Shown: positions 45,301 through 54,985, counted from the stretch's first letter. The stretch is DNA of 64,000 bases from Acinetobacter nosocomialis NIPH 2119 (GCF_000368085.1 NZ_KB849239.1:1330269-1394268), one strand, 5' to 3'. Notes: generated by a model not told the origin, from the sequence alone. A program made the numbers and translations.

Positions 45301-46136
45301 AACAACTCATCTCACGCATTAATGCTAAAGGTTATGGCTTAACAATGGGTCTACATACTCGTATTGATGAAACCATCCAAACCGTAATTCAACATGCTGA
45401 AGTTGGTAACCTTTATATCAACCGTAATATTGTTGGGGCCGTTGTTGGCGTTCAACCATTCGGTGGTGAAGGTTTATCTGGTACAGGTCCTAAAGCGGGT
45501 GGCCCTCTTTACATGTATCGCTTAATGCAGGATTGTTCAAACAAAGTATTAGCAACTCCATTTGCGGTAAAAAATGAGCAAACCATTTTTGAAGGCTTTA
45601 ACCGTGAAGTTTATCAAAGCTTACAAAACTGGGCGAAACAACATTTACCACAAGCAAGTCGTGAAATTGAACCATTTGGTGTAGGCAAGTTTTATGAGTT
45701 ACAAGGCCCTACTGGGGAAAGTAACCAATATATTATTTTGCCGCGTCACCGTGTACTTTCAATTGCCGACACTGAACAAAATCAATTACATCAATTGCTC
45801 GCAATTTTTGCAGTGAGTAGTCAAGCTGCTGTAATGCCAAATAGTCCATTGTTGGCAAAACATAAACAAACGTTGCCAAAAGATGTACTTGATGCAATTA
45901 CGACTATCAAAAACATCACTACAGATGATTTTGATGCTGTTTTGCACCATGGTAGCCGTGAAGAGGTTCTCTCATTACAGCAAGAAATTGCAAGCCGCTC
46001 TGGTGCAATTGTAGGCATTACACATGTTGAATCAAACGAGACAATTCCACTTGAACGTTTAGTAATTGAGCGTGCAATTAGTGTGAATACAGCTGCTGCT
46101 GGTGGCAATGCAAGCTTAATGACTATGTCTGACTAA
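42384..46136 (+). CDS. putA: Bifunctional proline dehydrogenase / glutamate-semialdehyde dehydrogenase
   Basis: Oxidises proline to glutamate in two steps with FAD then NAD. The PRODH barrel (about residues 150-480) shows GPGISIKLSALHPRY, NIDAEESERLEI, RLVKGAYWDSEI, FATHNAQTL and the FAD/proline-site YEFQCLHGMGEPLY and LVRRLLENGANTSF. The aldehyde dehydrogenase domain (about 580-1050) has ETGGQNAMIV and the catalytic Cys856 in SAGQRCSALRI. A C-terminal conserved domain completes 1250 residues. The N-terminus lacks an evident ribbon-helix-helix domain such as E. coli PutA uses for repression. ATG 42384 follows GGCGGA by seven bases. Confidence 0.95.
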   Translation: MNTMDTFHQMDKSHQGYITEFNDKSEFEQRINTAWRRAEPEAVEELLQAAAVSDDLDHKIYDLAFNLAHNLRERKTSSGKAGIVQGLLQEFSLSSQEGVALMCLAEALLRIPDTATRDLLIRDKINQGNWKEHVGQSSLMFVNAAAWGLMLTGKLMETPKQTSLSSVLTGLLARSGRGIIRKAVDVAMRMMGEQFVTGETIEEAVDHAKVLEDKGFRYSYDMLGEAALTEHDAERYFNDYTQAIHAIGKASNGKGVYDGPGISIKLSALHPRYQRAQIERVHKELYGKVFELARLAKQYNIGLNIDAEESERLEISLELLERLCFEPELENWKGIGFVIQAYQKRCFFVVDYIIDLAKRSQKRLMIRLVKGAYWDSEIKKAQIEGMDDYPVFTRKVHTDLSYIACAKKLLAAPEFIYPQFATHNAQTLATIYHLADPSKYYAGQYEFQCLHGMGEPLYEQVVGPREQNKLGVPCRIYAPVGNHETLLAYLVRRLLENGANTSFVNRIADKTLKVEDLIQSPIYDIRNAAKLEGSVGLKHPSIPLPLDMYGTLRKNSKGYDLANDTPLAALDSTAQQLRNRIWQSHPLLGNSDLSKQGHSIAITNPAQNDEIVGYVQEADLNDVEIALNAAEQIQIEWANTPKDQRAQYLKRAADLMESRIQELMVLLCRESGKTYANAIAEVREAVDFLRYYATQVENLPKNTTIQPLGTVLCISPWNFPLAIFSGQIAAALVSGNCVIAKPAEQTPLIAAQAVQILWEAGIPHGAVQLLPGRGETVGAQLSQDRRIDGIMFTGSTEVAKILQKTVAKRLAANGQSIPLIAETGGQNAMIVDSSALTEQVVLDVVSSAFDSAGQRCSALRILCVQEDSAATVIKMLKGAMQQLIVGNPAILKTDIGPVIDDEAKHTIDQHIQKMKSKGYPVHQLMFGATSQTELDKGTFVVPTAIELPNLDDLQREVFGPVLHIITYKYGELEQLISRINAKGYGLTMGLHTRIDETIQTVIQHAEVGNLYINRNIVGAVVGVQPFGGEGLSGTGPKAGGPLYMYRLMQDCSNKVLATPFAVKNEQTIFEGFNREVYQSLQNWAKQHLPQASREIEPFGVGKFYELQGPTGESNQYIILPRHRVLSIADTEQNQLHQLLAIFAVSSQAAVMPNSPLLAKHKQTLPKDVLDAITTIKNITTDDFDAVLHHGSREEVLSLQQEIASRSGAIVGITHVESNETIPLERLVIERAISVNTAAAGGNASLMTMSD

Positions 46137-46152
46137 CACATAAATTTATCTA

Positions 46153-46184
46153 AAAAGCCCAAATTTCAGTATTTGGGCTTTTTT
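46153..46184 (+). terminator. Terminator of putA
   Basis: AAAAGCCCAAAT / ATTTGGGCTTTT stem, 6-nt loop, followed by T residues. Confidence 0.88.
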
Positions 46185-46242
46185 GTTTAATCGAGTAATC
46201 TCTTTTTAAATATATAAATGTTATCTATTAGCGAATTTCATA

Positions 46243-46716
46243 ATGATCTTTTTAGAACCAGAACAATATCAACAAAATTGTGTTCATCTTTTCAACTCAT
46301 ATAAAAAGAATATCTCCTCCCTTTTACCATTTGCCAAAATTGAACATATTGGTTCGTCTGCAATCCCAAATGCGATTTCAAAAGGTGATTTAGACATTTA
46401 TATTGAAGTGATGTCTGATCAATTTGAATTCGCAATAGAACAATTAAAAACACTTAATTTTATAGAAAAACAAAATACCCTTAGGACACATGAGCTTTGC
46501 ATGCTTGAATCAATGAACGATGATGAAGTTGCATTTCAAATTGTAGTAGCCGATTCAGTATTTACGTTTTTCTTAACATTTAGAAATAAGCTTATAGATT
46601 CACCGCTGTTGGTGCATGAATATAATCAATTAAAATTACAGTGTAGCCATTTAGATCCCGATCAATATAGAGCAATAAAATCAGATTTTATTAACCGCGT
46701 CTTAAATCATCTCTAA
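46243..46716 (+). CDS. GrpB family protein (nucleotidyltransferase fold)
   Basis: A 157-residue protein of the GrpB/UPF0157 family, related to the nucleotidyltransferase fold. The typical core is [25 protein letters not shown] (residues about 27-51), with the GSS and DxD-like DLDIY metal-site residues. GrpB domains occur alone or fused to CoaE; the function of stand-alone ones is unknown. It is monocistronic, between the putA terminator and trmA. Confidence 0.8.
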   Translation: MIFLEPEQYQQNCVHLFNSYKKNISSLLPFAKIEHIGSSAIPNAISKGDLDIYIEVMSDQFEFAIEQLKTLNFIEKQNTLRTHELCMLESMNDDEVAFQIVVADSVFTFFLTFRNKLIDSPLLVHEYNQLKLQCSHLDPDQYRAIKSDFINRVLNHL

Positions 46717-46822
46717 TTTAAGTACCCTATTTCTTTATGAATATCTGACTAAAATTGACTCCTGCAAGCTCGATTTTTTTGATACCATTCACTATTTGAT
46801 TCTGTCTAAATTTTCTTTGTCT

Positions 46823-47908
46823 ATGACCTCTTCTTATCGTCAACAACTTCAAGCTAAAATTGATCGCATTACTACTCAATTTTCTGAATTTACACCGCCT
46901 ACATTAGAAGTGTTTGAATCACCTGAACAACATTTCCGTATGCGTGCTGAATTTCGGATCTGGCATACAGAAAATGATATGTTCTATGCCATGTTTGAAC
47001 GTAACGATGAAGATAAGCAAAAAACAGTTGTCCGCATAGATGAGTTTCCTATTGCAGACAAAAGCATTAACGATTTAATGCCTCGCCTTTTAGCAGAACT
47101 CAAAGCTGAGCCTTTACTTTCACAGCGTTTATTTGAAGTTGATTTTCTCGCAACACTTAGTGGAGAAATGCTAGTTACCCTGATTTATCACCGTAAACTT
47201 AATCAGGAGTGGGAACAATCAGCTAAAGCACTTGCTGAAAAATTAAATATTAAAATTATGGGTCGTAGCCGAGGTCAGAAAGTTGTTATTGGCGATGACT
47301 TTGTTGTAGAAGAATTTGAACTTTCAAACCGTACATTCAAATACAAACAAATTGAAAGTAGCTTTACGCAGCCGAATGCACAAGTTTGCAAAAAAATGCT
47401 GCAATGGGCATGTGATGCAGCTGAGGGTTCGAAAAAACACTTACTAGAACTTTATTGTGGTAACGGTAACTTTACCCTTCCATTATCACTAAAATTCGAA
47501 CGCGTACTTGCTACCGAACTTGCAAAATCATCAGTTTATGCTGCTCAATGGAATATTGAACAAAACCAGATTGATAATATTCAGGTAGCACGCCTATCAG
47601 CTGAAGAGTTTACTCAAGCTTATCAAGGTGAGCGCGAGTTCCGCCGTCTACAAGAAGCAAATATTGATATTCGAAGTTATGATTTTGATACCGTATTTGT
47701 AGATCCTCCGCGTGCGGGAATTGATGATGAAACTTTAAAACTTTTGCAAGGTTTTGAGCGTATTATCTACATTTCATGTAATCCCGACACTTTATATGAA
47801 AATTTAAAAGCACTCACAAAAACTCATCGAGTGACTAAGTTTGCTTTGTTCGATCAGTTCCCTTATACACATCATGTTGAGTCAGGTGTATTACTCGAGA
47901 AGATTTAA
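46823..47908 (+). CDS. trmA: tRNA (uracil(54)-C5)-methyltransferase
   Basis: Makes m5U54 (ribothymidine) in the T-loop of tRNAs using SAM; E. coli TrmA also methylates tmRNA. Motifs: substrate-side [11 protein letters not shown] near the N-terminus, SAM motif [26 protein letters not shown], and the catalytic Cys in [10 protein letters not shown]. From ATG 46823 the protein is 361 residues. The frame extends to TTG 46796, but the added residues are not family-like. A terminator follows at 47937. Confidence 0.94.
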   Translation: MTSSYRQQLQAKIDRITTQFSEFTPPTLEVFESPEQHFRMRAEFRIWHTENDMFYAMFERNDEDKQKTVVRIDEFPIADKSINDLMPRLLAELKAEPLLSQRLFEVDFLATLSGEMLVTLIYHRKLNQEWEQSAKALAEKLNIKIMGRSRGQKVVIGDDFVVEEFELSNRTFKYKQIESSFTQPNAQVCKKMLQWACDAAEGSKKHLLELYCGNGNFTLPLSLKFERVLATELAKSSVYAAQWNIEQNQIDNIQVARLSAEEFTQAYQGEREFRRLQEANIDIRSYDFDTVFVDPPRAGIDDETLKLLQGFERIIYISCNPDTLYENLKALTKTHRVTKFALFDQFPYTHHVESGVLLEKI

Positions 47909-47936
47909 ACAAAATTTTTCAATGTAACTCTATTTT

Positions 47937-47965
47937 ATAAGGAGATTAAATATCTCCTTATTTTT
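47937..47965 (+). terminator. Terminator of trmA
   Basis: ATAAGGAGAT / ATCTCCTTAT perfect 10-bp stem with a 5-nt loop and trailing TTTT. Confidence 0.8.
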
Positions 47966-48156
47966 CAATATCTTTTCATTAAGTATTTAAATTTTAAAAA
48001 AATATCAAGTCATCTATTCGTCATAATTTCGTTTAACTCAACCATTACTATCGAAAATTCTCTAGTTCAACTGGTGGATTTATCACTTATAGAGACTTGT
48101 ATTTTAATTTAATTTGGCTATATTTCGATCTATGTTAGGTTGTATATGAAGGCTCT

Positions 48157-48387
48157 ATGAGTTTTTGGCAAAAGCTGTTCTTAGCAGATCAACAGCATAA
48201 CGAGCATAAGAATCAAACTGCTTGTGTTGAAAATGACTGCTCATGTAAAACTAATGAACAACTTCTAAGTGCTCTTGCACAAGCAACAGATGAAGATGTC
48301 ATTATGGGAATAAAAAAAGTTCTTATTTCCCGTGGGTATAGCCGTAAAGAGTTAAATGAACTCATTCAAAAACCATCTATTCATTAA
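48157..48387 (+). CDS. Small hypothetical protein with a cysteine cluster
   Basis: A 76-residue protein I do not recognise. It begins MSFWQKLFL (amphipathic), then has a His/Asn-rich stretch and three close cysteines in ACVENDCSCKTN (C-x5-C-x-C). The end is a helical region (TNEQLLSALAQATDEDVIMGIKKVLISRGYSRKEL) that resembles small helical adaptor segments. It has its own terminator at 48392-48417, and its codon use is like its neighbours, so it is probably a real gene. The cysteines could bind metal or be redox-active; no function can be given. Confidence 0.65.
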   Translation: MSFWQKLFLADQQHNEHKNQTACVENDCSCKTNEQLLSALAQATDEDVIMGIKKVLISRGYSRKELNELIQKPSIH

Positions 48388-48391
48388 TTAT

Positions 48392-48417
48392 AAAGCCAGT
48401 CATGTACTGGCTTTTTT
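48392..48417 (+). terminator. Terminator of small Cys-cluster gene
   Basis: AAAGCCAGT / ACTGGCTTT stem, 5-nt loop, T run, 5 bp after the stop. Confidence 0.85.
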
Positions 48418-48422
48418 GTATT

Positions 48423-49169
48423 TTATTTGATTTCACAATTTGTATGGCTGACTAAACCAATAATAGGTCCCATATAAAATTTTCTATCATTACGGTTATT
48501 CTTAGGCAAATACAAACTAGAGATAGAACCATCTAAGTATAATGCCTGCTCTACGTTAAGACCTTTTTGGAAAAATTCAGCAAAATTATAAAAATTCACT
48601 CTATTTTTAGAGATCACAAAATAAAGTTTATTATTTTTTATACCTACCCCATTACGTATTTTCTTTGAATCGCTATTTGCTAGAAATAAGGGATTTATTT
48701 TGCCATTAATCACCAACATGGGGCCGGACTGCGTAGCATAATCGGATTGAAAAGCTTTTGCTTTATATTGTTCAGTTGCCAATACAACAGCTCGTCTTTT
48801 ATTCCATGCTAAAACTCCATTAGGCTGCAAAAAGAAGTTACCCCATCCATTATCTTCATTTAAGGGCTGGATCTGTCTTTCTTGTTCAATATATAGCCCT
48901 ACTGGAGAAAAACCAGAATGGAACATACCCGCATTCATTGCAAAAGTAAGCTGTTCGCATGATTTGAGTTGGCGCTGAATATTATCGAAACTTTTATAAT
49001 ATTGATTCGTTTCTGGATTTTGCAAAAATAAGCGCAATTGATTTAAATTTGAAATTTCAATGACTTCAAATTGATCATCGGTAGCATTTTGCATTTGGCT
49101 ATACTCTTCTGCTAAAGCAGATTGCCCAAAGACCATAAAATTAATAATACACAGCATGAGTATTTTCAT
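48423..49169 (-). CDS. Exported phosphodiester glycosidase-like (DUF2233) protein
   Basis: A 248-residue protein with a signal peptide (MKILMLCIINFMVFGQSALA, cut near ALA|EE) and the DUF2233/NAGPA-type domain: MNAGMFHSGFSPVGLYIE (conserved NAGMF/Y), NGVLAW, SGPMLVINGKINPLF and ALYLDGSISSLYLP (the LDG-S signature). Family members remove sugars linked through phosphodiesters or act on exopolysaccharide. It probably acts in the periplasm. I used ATG 49169 because the longer TTG start adds residues ahead of a complete signal peptide. It is convergent with the small Cys-cluster gene. Confidence 0.82.
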   Translation of the reverse strand: MKILMLCIINFMVFGQSALAEEYSQMQNATDDQFEVIEISNLNQLRLFLQNPETNQYYKSFDNIQRQLKSCEQLTFAMNAGMFHSGFSPVGLYIEQERQIQPLNEDNGWGNFFLQPNGVLAWNKRRAVVLATEQYKAKAFQSDYATQSGPMLVINGKINPLFLANSDSKKIRNGVGIKNNKLYFVISKNRVNFYNFAEFFQKGLNVEQALYLDGSISSLYLPKNNRNDRKFYMGPIIGLVSHTNCEIK

Positions 49170-49356
49170 TAATGGCAAACCTCATATGTCATTTTCTGTT
49201 CATAGCAATACTTTATTAAATAAAATGCTTTGATGTGATATATACCCGAAAGGCGCTTATTCCACCTAAACAATACACTAGAGCACAACTATATTCGTTA
49301 TAATAGTGAACAGCTTTTAATAAAAGTGATCAAAACTTTATTGGATCAGCGTGAAA

Positions 49357-49947
49357 ATGCAACAAACAAATAAACGCTACCCTTTAGGGGCTCATCTTAT
49401 TGTAAAACATCTCGGCTATAGCCATCATGGTATTTACGCTGGGAGAGGTCGAGTTATTCATTATTCAGGCCTAGCACATTTCATCAAAAAACGACCCATT
49501 GAAATTACTTCATTAGATGCCTTTTCTCATGGCAAAAAAATTCATGTGCGTTCTTATGATGCGCCACGCTACAAAGGAAAAGTGGTTGTTCGACGTATGC
49601 GCTCACGCATGCACGAAAACCACTATCATTTAATTATTAATAATTGTGAACATTTATGCAGTTGGGCAATCACTGGTATTGAAACTAGTACTCAAGTTGA
49701 GCGTATGATGCATCGCTTAACCACCATTGGTTACGTAAGTTCGATCATGAGTTATATGAATGGCATGATGCTGACCGTAGCAACCACCTGCTTCGCTCTT
49801 GTTCTTTATATTAAAAAAAAATTACGTGATCAGGCAAAAATGAAAGTTCCAACTTATCAATTTTTAAGAGAAAAAGCCGAAAAAAGAAATGTAGATCCTT
49901 CTCAACCCTTAGTTTTTATAGAACCCGATAAAAAAGAACCAATCTAA
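49357..49947 (+). CDS. LRAT (lecithin:retinol acyltransferase)-like protein with C-terminal membrane segment
   Basis: A protein of about 196 residues with the permuted NlpC/P60 fold of the LRAT group. The histidine motif is LIVKHLGYSHHGIYAG (residues about 14-29), followed by VIHYSG, and the nucleophile motif is NNCEHLCSWAITG (about 106-118) with the family NCEH cysteine. A hydrophobic segment near 140-157 (MLTVATTCFALVLYI) followed by KKKLR would anchor the tail in a membrane. Bacterial members may acylate lipids or modify cell-wall amides; the substrate is unknown. GTG 49351 is an alternative start; neither has a clear ribosome site. Confidence 0.8.
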   Translation: MQQTNKRYPLGAHLIVKHLGYSHHGIYAGRGRVIHYSGLAHFIKKRPIEITSLDAFSHGKKIHVRSYDAPRYKGKVVVRRMRSRMHENHYHLIINNCEHLCSWAITGIETSTQVERMMHRLTTIGYVSSIMSYMNGMMLTVATTCFALVLYIKKKLRDQAKMKVPTYQFLREKAEKRNVDPSQPLVFIEPDKKEPI

Positions 49948-49952
49948 TAATT

Positions 49953-49981
49953 AAAAAAGTCCTCATGATTGAGGACTTTTT
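49953..49981. terminator. Bidirectional terminator LRAT-like gene / yceI
   Basis: AAAAGTCCTCA / TGAGGACTTTT 11-bp stem, TGAT loop, between convergent genes with T runs in both directions. Confidence 0.88.
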
Positions 49982-49995
49982 AGAAGACTTACAAC

Positions 49996-50586
49996 TTATT
50001 TTTTAGCTGCACTAGCTGCCGTTGCTTCAGTCGTAATGTTTACAGTGATCTTATCACCTACATTAGGCACATAGTTGCCTAGACCGAAATCAGAACGATT
50101 GAATGAAGTTGTCGCATTGAAACCAATCGCTGGAACTTTTGCCATTGGGTGTTCACCCTGTTTGTTTAAAACAGCATCAAGTACAACTGGCTTAGTGACG
50201 CCTTTAACAGTTAGGTCACCAGTAATTTTGAAGTGTTTTTTATCTTTAGTTTCTACTTTCGTACTTTTGAAAGTGATATTTGGGTATTTAGCTGCATTAA
50301 ACCAAGCTTCTTGTTGGAATTCTTTATCTAAAGCAGGTACGTTTGTATTTACACTGCTTAAAGGAATTGTCACATTTACAGAAGAATTTGCTGGTTTAGC
50401 ATTATCAACTTTAATTACACCTTGGATGTCCGAGAAGTTAGCGCTTGGAGTTGAAAAACCAAAGTGGTTCCATGAGAAAACAGTCGCTGTATGTGTTGGG
50501 TCAATTTTATAATCCACTGGTGCAGCTAATGTAACTGTACTTGCCAACGCTACTGCTAAACCGAAGCTTAATGTTTTAAGATGCAT
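49996..50586 (-). CDS. YceI family periplasmic protein
   Basis: A 196-residue lipocalin-like protein with a signal peptide (MHLKTLSFGLAVALASTVTLAA, cut near LAA|PV) and the YceI hallmark DYKIDPTHTATVFSWNHFGFS at the mature N-terminus. FQQEAWFNAAKYPNITFKS and ITGDLTVKGVTKPVVLD follow. Members bind polyisoprenoids or isoprenoid quinones in the periplasm. It diverges from the osmC-like gene over a 214 bp spacer. Confidence 0.9.
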   Translation of the reverse strand: MHLKTLSFGLAVALASTVTLAAPVDYKIDPTHTATVFSWNHFGFSTPSANFSDIQGVIKVDNAKPANSSVNVTIPLSSVNTNVPALDKEFQQEAWFNAAKYPNITFKSTKVETKDKKHFKITGDLTVKGVTKPVVLDAVLNKQGEHPMAKVPAIGFNATTSFNRSDFGLGNYVPNVGDKITVNITTEATAASAAKK

Positions 50587-50800
50587 TTTTCGTATCCTTT
50601 ATTGATATAGTCGTTAGTGTATACATCAAGTAATTTAATTCACTATTCTTTATAAAACGATATGTTTCATCCATGCAACAATAAAAGCGTTACAGTTGTT
50701 ATTCAAAACCCATATTATAAAGTATAGATATTTTTCTATCCGAAGCTTTCTGATTTATTGATTTTTACTTCAATTGTATTGATAAATAACAAGGTAAAAC

Positions 50801-51208
50801 ATGGCTAACACTGTTCAAGCACAAAGCACTTCTACTCCGTACCGAGTAACACTTACCGATTCGTCAGGTCATCAATGGTTTGCAGACGAACCAACTGATA
50901 AAGGTGGACAAGATACAGCTCCAAATCCAGTTCAGCTTTTACTATCGGCTTTAGGCGCGTGCACTACAATTACACTAGAAATGTATGCAAATCACAAAGG
51001 GATTAAGCTTGAGCATGTACAAGTCGATTTAGCCTTAAATCCAAATGGTGATCCGGAAGCAGGCACAAATAACATTGAGCGTAAAATTACGCTAAAGGGT
51101 GAATTTACTGAAGATCAACATAAACGACTCTTAAAAGTTGCTGAAAGCTGCCCAATTCATAAGTTATTGACTTCGAATATTTCGATTCAAACTGAACTTA
51201 ATATTTAA
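50801..51208 (+). CDS. OsmC/Ohr family protein
   Basis: A 135-residue OsmC-type thiol peroxidase-like protein. The two redox cysteines are visible in LLSALGACTTITLEMYANHKG (about residue 58) and AESCPIHKLL (about 122), spaced as in the OsmC/YhfA groups. It probably reduces organic hydroperoxides with a dihydrolipoyl partner, although the YhfA-like branch is not well tested. AAGG before ATG 50801 supports the start. Confidence 0.85.
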   Translation: MANTVQAQSTSTPYRVTLTDSSGHQWFADEPTDKGGQDTAPNPVQLLLSALGACTTITLEMYANHKGIKLEHVQVDLALNPNGDPEAGTNNIERKITLKGEFTEDQHKRLLKVAESCPIHKLLTSNISIQTELNI

Positions 51209-51216
51209 AATTTATA

Positions 51217-51246
51217 AAAAAAGCGCCCCAATCGGGACGCTTTTTT
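51217..51246. terminator. Bidirectional terminator osmC-like / tkt
   Basis: AAAAGCGCCCC / GGGACGCTTTT stem with an AATC loop and one mismatch, T runs on both strands, between convergent genes. Confidence 0.85.
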
Positions 51247-51265
51247 CTTCTGCTTAGTTAATTCA

Positions 51266-53254
51266 TTAAGCAGTCAATTCTTTTACTGCAGCTACTACAG
51301 CTTCAGTTGTAATACCAAAGAATTGGAACAAGTCTTTCGCTGGTGCTGACTCACCATAAGTTGACATACCAATTACTTTGCCATCAAGACCAACAAACTT
51401 CCACCAGTAGTCAACATGAGCTGCTTCAACCGCAACACGTGCACGGATATGAGCTGGTAATACAGCTTCACGATATGCAGCATCTTGTTTCATAAACTCT
51501 TCTGCACATGGCATAGAAACTACACGCACACCTTCAAGCTGAGCATAAGCTTCCATTGCTAAAGAAACTTCAGAACCAGTAGCAATAATAATTGCTTTCA
51601 ACTCGCCTTTCTCTTGAGCAAGAACATAACCACCTTTTGCTGCATTCTGAATTTGTTCTTCAGTACGCGTTTGGAATGGCAAGTTTTGACGAGAGAAAAT
51701 AAGTGCTGTAGGGCCATCTTTACGCTCTAAAGCAGATTTCCATGCAATTGCTGTTTCAACAGTATCAGCAGGACGCCAAGTATTTAAGTTTGGTGTACCA
51801 CGTAAAGAAGCAATTTGTTCAATTGGTTGGTGTGTTGGACCATCTTCACCTAAACCAATTGAGTCATGTGTATAAACATGAATTACACGTTGTTTCATCA
51901 ATGCAGACATACGCACTGCGTTACGTGCATATTCCATAAACATTAAGAATGTTGCCACGTAAGGAATGAAACCGCCATGTAATGCAACACCATTTGCAAT
52001 TGCAGTCATACCAAACTCACGTACACCATAGTACACGTAGTTACCAGCTGGGTTTTCTTGAACACCTTGGCAACCTTTCCAAAGTGTTAAGTTAGAACCA
52101 GCCAAGTCCGCAGAACCACCTAATAATTCAGGTAATAAAGGACCAAATGCTTGTAATGTATTTTGACTTGCTTTACGAGTTGCTACAGTTTCAGCTTTAG
52201 CATTTGTCTCACGAATAAACGCATCTGCTTGAGCTGAAAACTCTGCTGGTAAATCACCGTTAATACGACGAAGTAACTCAGCTGCTTCTGTAGGATATTT
52301 TGCTTGGTATTGAGCAAATACTTCATTCCAAGCTGCTTCAGCTTCATTACCTTTTGCTTTAGCATCCCATGCAGCATATACATCAGCAGGAATAACAAAT
52401 GCTTCTTCAGTCCAACCTAAAGCTTCACGAGTTAAGGTAATTTCATCTTTACCTAACGGCGCACCGTGACAATCTTCTTTACCTTGTTTGTTTGGAGAAC
52501 CTAAACCAATAATTGTTTTACAAATAATAATCGTTGGTTTTTGAGTTTCAGCTTTAGCTTCAACTGTTGCTTGACGAATAGCATCAGCATCATGGCCATC
52601 TACACGAAGAACTTGCCAGCCATAAGCTTTGAAACGCTCTTCAGTATCATCACTAAACCAGCCTTCTACTTCACCATCAATCGAAATGCCGTTGTCATCA
52701 TAATAAGCAATCAATTTACCAAGCTGTAAAGTACCTGCCAATGAACATACTTCGTGAGAAATACCTTCCATTAAACAGCCGTCACCCAAGAAACAATAAG
52801 TGAAGTGATCAACTACTTTTAAATCATCTTTATTGAATTGAGCAGCTAAAGTTTTTTCAGCCAATGCAAAACCAACGGCATTTGCAATACCTTGTCCTAA
52901 AGGACCAGTCGTTGTTTCAATCCCTGGAGCATAACCATATTCAGGATGACCAGGAGTTTTTGAGTGCAATTGACGGAATTGTTTTAAATCTTCAATTGAA
53001 AGATCATAACCTGTTAAATGAAGCAAAGCATATTGCAACATTGAACCATGACCATTTGACAAAACAAAACGGTCACGGTTTGCCCATTGTGGATTAGTTG
53101 GGTTGTGATTTAAAAACTCGCGCCAGACGACATCAGCAATATCTGCCATCCCCATTGGAGCACCTGGATGCCCTGAGTTTGCCTGTTGCACAGCATCCAT
53201 TGCCAATACACGAATTGCGTTTGCAATACGACGTTCGTTTAAAGGGGTCGTCAT
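51266..53254 (-). CDS. tkt: Transketolase
   Basis: Thiamine-diphosphate enzyme of the non-oxidative pentose phosphate pathway moving two-carbon ketol units. The TPP motif is [13 protein letters not shown] through [11 protein letters not shown] (residues about 155-190). The substrate His and Arg occur in [17 protein letters not shown] and [18 protein letters not shown]. Length 662 residues fits the TktA group. It is transcribed alone; a 524 bp spacer separates it from the divergent metK. Confidence 0.96.
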   Translation of the reverse strand: MTTPLNERRIANAIRVLAMDAVQQANSGHPGAPMGMADIADVVWREFLNHNPTNPQWANRDRFVLSNGHGSMLQYALLHLTGYDLSIEDLKQFRQLHSKTPGHPEYGYAPGIETTTGPLGQGIANAVGFALAEKTLAAQFNKDDLKVVDHFTYCFLGDGCLMEGISHEVCSLAGTLQLGKLIAYYDDNGISIDGEVEGWFSDDTEERFKAYGWQVLRVDGHDADAIRQATVEAKAETQKPTIIICKTIIGLGSPNKQGKEDCHGAPLGKDEITLTREALGWTEEAFVIPADVYAAWDAKAKGNEAEAAWNEVFAQYQAKYPTEAAELLRRINGDLPAEFSAQADAFIRETNAKAETVATRKASQNTLQAFGPLLPELLGGSADLAGSNLTLWKGCQGVQENPAGNYVYYGVREFGMTAIANGVALHGGFIPYVATFLMFMEYARNAVRMSALMKQRVIHVYTHDSIGLGEDGPTHQPIEQIASLRGTPNLNTWRPADTVETAIAWKSALERKDGPTALIFSRQNLPFQTRTEEQIQNAAKGGYVLAQEKGELKAIIIATGSEVSLAMEAYAQLEGVRVVSMPCAEEFMKQDAAYREAVLPAHIRARVAVEAAHVDYWWKFVGLDGKVIGMSTYGESAPAKDLFQFFGITTEAVVAAVKELTA

Positions 53255-53778
53255 AGATCAGAATCCAATTTTAATAGATTGATGAAAAGAAGATGATGAA
53301 TAACCATTCAATGCCGCTATATTGTCTTAAAAAAACGCCTAGGGGTAAACCCCAACACGGTATATTTCTTTATTTTTAACCTTTTCTTGGTTACTCAAAA
53401 AACATTTAGATTCTTAAGCTGTGTAAAACAATACTATTTATGGGTACTTCTATCCTCAACCTTTGTCGAAATATCCCCCTTTGATCAGCATATAAAGTTA
53501 TATTTATTCTGTTTAATTATAGTCTTTCGCTTCATAGTCTAAATTTTTTGGTTAATATTTAATAAAATCAAATGTTTAAAATTTAGACATTTTTTTAAAT
53601 TTTTTATATAAAAATAATTAATTTTCATCTAGCTATATCAATTTCCCTGATACACTTATCAATTAAAACATAGTAGAAATGAAAGAAATTCATGCTTTTT
53701 AGTCAGTATGAACTGGTCCTCAAGCTCAAGTCGATGTAACATATTATGTCTTTTTGAAATAACCAAGATAGGACTTTC
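53255..53778. other. 524-bp divergent spacer between tkt and metK
   Basis: AT-rich, with no supported gene. GGGGTAAACCCC (53342-53353) forms a small hairpin on the tkt side. GTCTAAATTTT (53537-53547) and AAAATTTAGAC (53578-53588) are perfect 11-bp arms 30 nt apart followed by a T7 run, which could end a short transcript. I recognise no S-adenosylmethionine riboswitch. Confidence 0.5.
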
Positions 53779-54945
53779 ATGCGCGAGTACGCTGTTTTTA
53801 CCTCGGAATCTGTAAGCGAAGGTCATCCCGATAAAATGGCCGACCAAATTAGCGACGCTATTTTGGATGCAATCTTAAAAGAAGACCCATACGCACGTGT
53901 TGCTTGTGAAACACTGGTAAAAACAGGCGCTGTTGTACTTGCAGGTGAAATCACAACAACTGCGAATATTGATGTAGAAGCTGTAGTTCGCCAAACTGTT
54001 AACGGTATTGGCTATCACCATTCAGATTTAGGCTTTGATGGATCAACTTGTGCCGTAATCAATATGATTGGTAAACAATCACCTGAGATTGCACAAGGTG
54101 TGGATCGCCAAAAACCTGAAGATCAAGGTGCTGGTGACCAAGGTTTAATGTTTGGTTATGCAAGTCGCGAAACTGACGTGCTTATGCCAGCTCCTATTTC
54201 TTATGCTCACCGTTTAATGGAGCGTCAAGCTGAGCTTCGTCGTTCAGGTGCATTACCATGGTTACGTCCAGATGCAAAAAGTCAGGTTACTTTTGCGTAT
54301 GAAAATGGCAAGCCTGTACGTTTAGACGCAGTAGTACTTTCTACTCAACATGATCCTGAAATTACTCAAACTCAGCTTAAAGAAGCTGTAATTGAAGAAA
54401 TTATCAAACCGATCATCCCTGCTGAAATGTTCCATGCAGCCACTAAATTCCATATTAACCCGACAGGTATGTTTGTTATCGGTGGCCCTGTAGGTGACTG
54501 TGGTTTAACAGGTCGTAAAATCATTGTTGATACTTACGGTGGTATGGCTCGTCACGGCGGTGGTGCATTCTCTGGTAAAGATCCATCTAAAGTAGACCGT
54601 TCAGCTGCATACGCTGGTCGTTATGTTGCTAAAAATATTGTTGCGGCTGGACTTGCTGACAAATGTGAAATTCAGGTGAGTTATGCAATTGGTGTTGCAG
54701 AACCAACTTCTATTTCAATCAATACTTTTGGTACTGCAAAAGTTTCTGATGAGTTAATTATCCAATTAGTACGTGAGCATTTTGATTTACGTCCATTTGG
54801 TATTACTCGTATGCTTAACTTAATTCAACCAATGTATAAACAGACAGCTGCTTACGGTCATTTTGGTCGTGAAGGTTCAGATTCTGCATTCACATGGGAA
54901 AAAACTGACAAAGTTGAAGTACTTAAAGATGCGGCGGGCCTTTAA
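53779..54945 (+). CDS. metK: S-adenosylmethionine synthetase
   Basis: Forms SAM from methionine and ATP. Motifs: [22 protein letters not shown] (residues 9-30) with the ATP-binding His, [12 protein letters not shown] (about 116-127), and the P-loop-like [19 protein letters not shown] (about 257-275). Length is 388 residues. AGGA eight bases before the ATG. A strong terminator follows at 54958-54985. SAM made here feeds the methyltransferases RsmG and TrmA and the biotin synthase in this window. Confidence 0.97.
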   Translation: MREYAVFTSESVSEGHPDKMADQISDAILDAILKEDPYARVACETLVKTGAVVLAGEITTTANIDVEAVVRQTVNGIGYHHSDLGFDGSTCAVINMIGKQSPEIAQGVDRQKPEDQGAGDQGLMFGYASRETDVLMPAPISYAHRLMERQAELRRSGALPWLRPDAKSQVTFAYENGKPVRLDAVVLSTQHDPEITQTQLKEAVIEEIIKPIIPAEMFHAATKFHINPTGMFVIGGPVGDCGLTGRKIIVDTYGGMARHGGGAFSGKDPSKVDRSAAYAGRYVAKNIVAAGLADKCEIQVSYAIGVAEPTSISINTFGTAKVSDELIIQLVREHFDLRPFGITRMLNLIQPMYKQTAAYGHFGREGSDSAFTWEKTDKVEVLKDAAGL

Positions 54946-54957
54946 GCCCTATATATT

Positions 54958-54985
54958 AAAAGCCCGCTTAATGCGGGCTTTTTTT
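54958..54985 (+). terminator. Terminator of metK
   Basis: AAAAGCCCGC / GCGGGCTTTT stem, TTAAT loop, T7 run, 12 bp after the stop. Confidence 0.9.
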
